DNA of 7,768 nucleotides, taken from JAAFJT01 sp043744275 (GTDB lineage Bacteria; Bacteroidota; Bacteroidia; Chitinophagales; Saprospiraceae). The stretch is from assembly GCA_043744275.1 (NCBI GenBank), contig JAYTUY010000054.1:1-7768 (forward strand), in the 5' to 3' direction. Below, one piece after another: positions 5,925 through 7,768 of the stretch. The notes beneath the pieces are model-generated. The model was not told the origin of the DNA. It made no database searches and saw nothing but the letters and a program-made list of their open reading frames with translations. Within the stretch, counting starts at the first letter, position 1. Every line of letters starts with the position of its first letter. Position numbers and translations under genes: made by a program.

Positions 5925-7768
5925 TTATTGATTCAAATTAACTCCAAATACACTGTTGTTGGCATTACACAATAGAACATCGTTTGCGGCTACCCGACCG
6001 CTAAAATTGATGTCAAAAGTTATAGCGTAATTAGCAATTGTTACAAACGTACCGTTCTGAGCATTAACTGCTAATATATCATTTGCTGCTACACGACCAC
6101 TTGCATTGACATCGCCCGCATACATGGCATATTTAACTCCTACTAACTTAGCTCCAATGACGCTACCTACCGTAGTCATATCAGTTGTTGTTACTCCCGA
6201 TGCTGATAGCGGAACACCTGTTGTAGTACGAATAGGTAAATGGAAGCGATGAAGCACAGCAATATTGTAATCTCCTGCTGCAATACCCGTGAAAGTGAGT
6301 GGTGAAACACCATCGAGAGCTACAATATGACCATCTTTCTTAATCATCGCTTGTTGACTTTGAATGACTGTATTATTTCCAGGCATCCCACTCTTACGCA
6401 ATTGCACCGTTACATAATCCACAATTTGTAATGCAATTAAATTTGTATTATCCAGTTGAGGCAGCGGTGGAACAGCTATTGGCGGATTCATAAATGCCGC
6501 ATGACTGCCACCACCTAAAGCACCTTCCATGCTGGCAATAATATCTACTTTAACAGAACAGTTCGATACTGTAACAGTATTAGAAGTGACACTTGCACAA
6601 GCTCCGTTGGAGATAACAACATCATAATTAGCAAAATCAGCAGCAGTAGCACTTGCAACAGTGTATGAAGAACTTGTTGCCCCTGATATTGGACTACCGT
6701 TTTTACGCCATTGATAAGTTTTTGTCAACGACATGTCAGTTGTAGCAGTTACTGATAGTGAAAAAGATGTACCGATACAAGGCGTTTGAGAAACTGGTTG
6801 TTGAGTAATGATGATTCGACCATCTATGATAGTCACTTTATCAGTAGATACGACTCCTGGGCAACCTGAGGCATCAGTTACTGAAACCAAAGAATAAACA
6901 CCTCCTACTGTAGCCATAATACTGAATTTATTGCTACTGACTGTTTCTGCTGGTTGTGAAACACCATTAATAGCATATACAAATGTTTTGATTTCATTAC
7001 CATTGAAAAGAACAGTAACAACTGGAGTTGTAGCACCCAAACAAATAAGTGTTCCGTTAGGGCTTGATACACCACCTTGAACAGAATTGTCAAGATTGGC
7101 TCTAATAATTTTATTAACCGTCAAAATGGCTGATACGATTGCTGGTGGTATAACAGTACAACCATTGGCATCAGTTACACTCACCACTCTGAAAGTCGAA
7201 GTAGTAGTTGCTGTAACAGGTATTAATTGACCACTTACATAATTGGTCACTGTCACATTGCTTGTACCATTGTTGTAAACAACAGTATATGGGCTTAATC
7301 CACCAGTGATTGTGAATGATAAATTCACTGTTGCTCCGCTGCAGATATTATTGCCTGATAAGGTGACTGCTGTAACCGTTGTGGTAGAGAAAAAACGAAT
7401 GACCCGTGATTTAGTAATCATTCTATTACAGTTATCTGTAAATATCCATGTTTCTGTAATATCACCACCACAACAACCTCCACCAGTTGGCAAACTTAAG
7501 GTGGAATTCACGAAACCACTTATTGCACAATCGCCTGTTAAGCCGTTGCTGTAACTGAGGGGGTTCGTTGTTGTAGCACTACCACAAGCTACCGTTATGT
7601 CATTTATTGACGCAAATGACGCTATAGTTGCTGGACTGACTGTGATAACTCTTGATACAGATGCAATTACTCTTTGACAATTATCTGTCGCTGTCCATGT
7701 CTCCGTAACCGTTCCTCCACACGCTCCTGGTGTTGTTGTGAACGTTGATGTCACTGATGTGCCACTGA
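5925..7768 (-). CDS. Large HYR/Ig-like/dockerin-like surface protein, 3' part
   Basis: C-terminal 613 or so residues of a longer protein. The frame stays open to the right edge, so the GTG at 7752-7754 is not the real start. Domains in order are two HYR-like Cys modules (TETW...TDNC at about 7644-7721 and 7398-7472), a PKD/SprB-like stretch with GGLSPYTVVY and VTDANGC (about 7110-7390), another ending in VTDASGC (about 6815-7110), and an Ig-like domain with TYQWRKNGSPISGATSSSYTV (about 6560-6815). A C-terminal module follows (VDIIASMEG...IVDYVTVQLRKSG...DGHIVALDG, about 6120-6548) and then two dockerin-like loops. Such proteins are surface adhesins or exoproteins in Bacteroidota. The end, VFGVNLNQ, is not a T9SS type A or B sorting domain. 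The exact ligand is unknown. Confidence 0.85.
   Translation of the reverse strand, partial: SGTSVTSTFTTTPGACGGTVTETWTATDNCQRVIASVSRVITVSPATIASFASINDITVACGSATTTNPLSYSNGLTGDCAISGFVNSTLSLPTGGGCCGGDITETWIFTDNCNRMITKSRVIRFFSTTTVTAVTLSGNNICSGATVNLSFTITGGLSPYTVVYNNGTSNVTVTNYVSGQLIPVTATTTSTFRVVSVTDANGCTVIPPAIVSAILTVNKIIRANLDNSVQGGVSSPNGTLICLGATTPVVTVLFNGNEIKTFVYAINGVSQPAETVSSNKFSIMATVGGVYSLVSVTDASGCPGVVSTDKVTIIDGRIIITQQPVSQTPCIGTSFSLSVTATTDMSLTKTYQWRKNGSPISGATSSSYTVASATAADFANYDVVISNGACASVTSNTVTVSNCSVKVDIIASMEGALGGGSHAAFMNPPIAVPPLPQLDNTNLIALQIVDYVTVQLRKSGMPGNNTVIQSQQAMIKKDGHIVALDGVSPLTFTGIAAGDYNIAVLHRFHLPIRTTTGVPLSASGVTTTDMTTVGSVIGAKLVGVKYAMYAGDVNASGRVAANDILAVNAQNGTFVTIANYAITFDINFSGRVAANDVLLCNANNSVFGVNLNQ
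5946..6116 (-). repeat. Two dockerin-like calcium-loop repeats at the adhesin C-terminus
   Basis: Two copies of D-x-N-x-S-G-R-V-A-A-N-D lie at the end of the large surface protein. GDVNASGRVAANDILAVNAQ starts at 6116 and DINFSGRVAANDVLLCNANN starts at 6014, each followed by an Asn-rich helix. This resembles the type I dockerin or EF-like loop DxNxDGxVNxxD, with the fifth-position Asp replaced by Ser in both copies. Calcium binding is plausible from the remaining Asp/Asn ligands but not certain. Confidence 0.7.
7398..7721 (-). repeat. Two HYR-like protein repeats
   Basis: CGGTVTETWTATDNCQR...SRVI (7644-7721) and CGGDITETWIFTDNCNR...SRVI (7398-7472) are spaced 83 residues apart and share the CGG, TETW, TDNC and SRVI anchors. 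They suggest a series of HYR-type modules that probably continues beyond the right edge. The second copy has a double Cys (GGGCCGGD). Confidence 0.7.

Noticed and set aside
1..7768. CRISPR array, tRNA or rRNA genes
   Set aside because: No regularly spaced direct repeats and no cloverleaf or rRNA-like conserved segment was seen on either strand.

Overview
The window reads as a chromosome segment from a low-GC member of the Bacteroidota. Three things point there: a type IX secretion (T9SS) type A sorting domain at the C-terminus of one secreted protein, a large HYR/Ig-like/dockerin-like surface protein of the style common in Saprospiria and Cytophagia-like genomes, and the lack of clear Shine-Dalgarno sequences. 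Placement below phylum is inference. Every gene lies on the minus strand, so transcription runs from the right edge to the left.

Right (5925-7768): the 3' part of a very large secreted or adhesin-like gene whose 5' end lies beyond the window. It carries repeated Cys-rich HYR-like modules, an Ig-like domain, a C-terminal module recognisable from Bacteroidota surface proteins, and two dockerin-like Ca-loop motifs. Thirty-six bases downstream is a 323-aa secreted protein (4917-5888) with a signal peptide, an N-terminal beta-rich domain, a fibronectin-III-like domain and a T9SS sorting domain. The two may be co-transcribed and may work together at the cell surface.

Middle (2090-4702): a compact mlaE-mlaF-mlaD operon (permease, ATPase, membrane-anchored MCE substrate-binding protein). 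It encodes an inner-membrane lipid transporter that maintains outer-membrane asymmetry. A 214-bp spacer with a strong 9-bp hairpin separates it from the surface-protein genes.

Left (92-2034): a two-gene ptuA-ptuB cassette, an OLD/SMC-like ATPase and an HNH nuclease whose ORFs overlap by ATGA. This is the Septu anti-phage defence system, starting only 55 bp downstream of mlaD. No reverse transcriptase is visible, so it looks like stand-alone Septu rather than the retron-associated form. The leftmost 91 bp hold no confident gene, only an imperfect 12-bp inverted repeat and a short open frame running off the edge.

The known system here is Septu. The less explained parts are its placement directly behind the housekeeping mla operon, the AT-rich core of ptuA, matching 6-codon mini-ORFs before mlaE and mlaF, and a possible cohesin/dockerin-like pairing between the two surface proteins.
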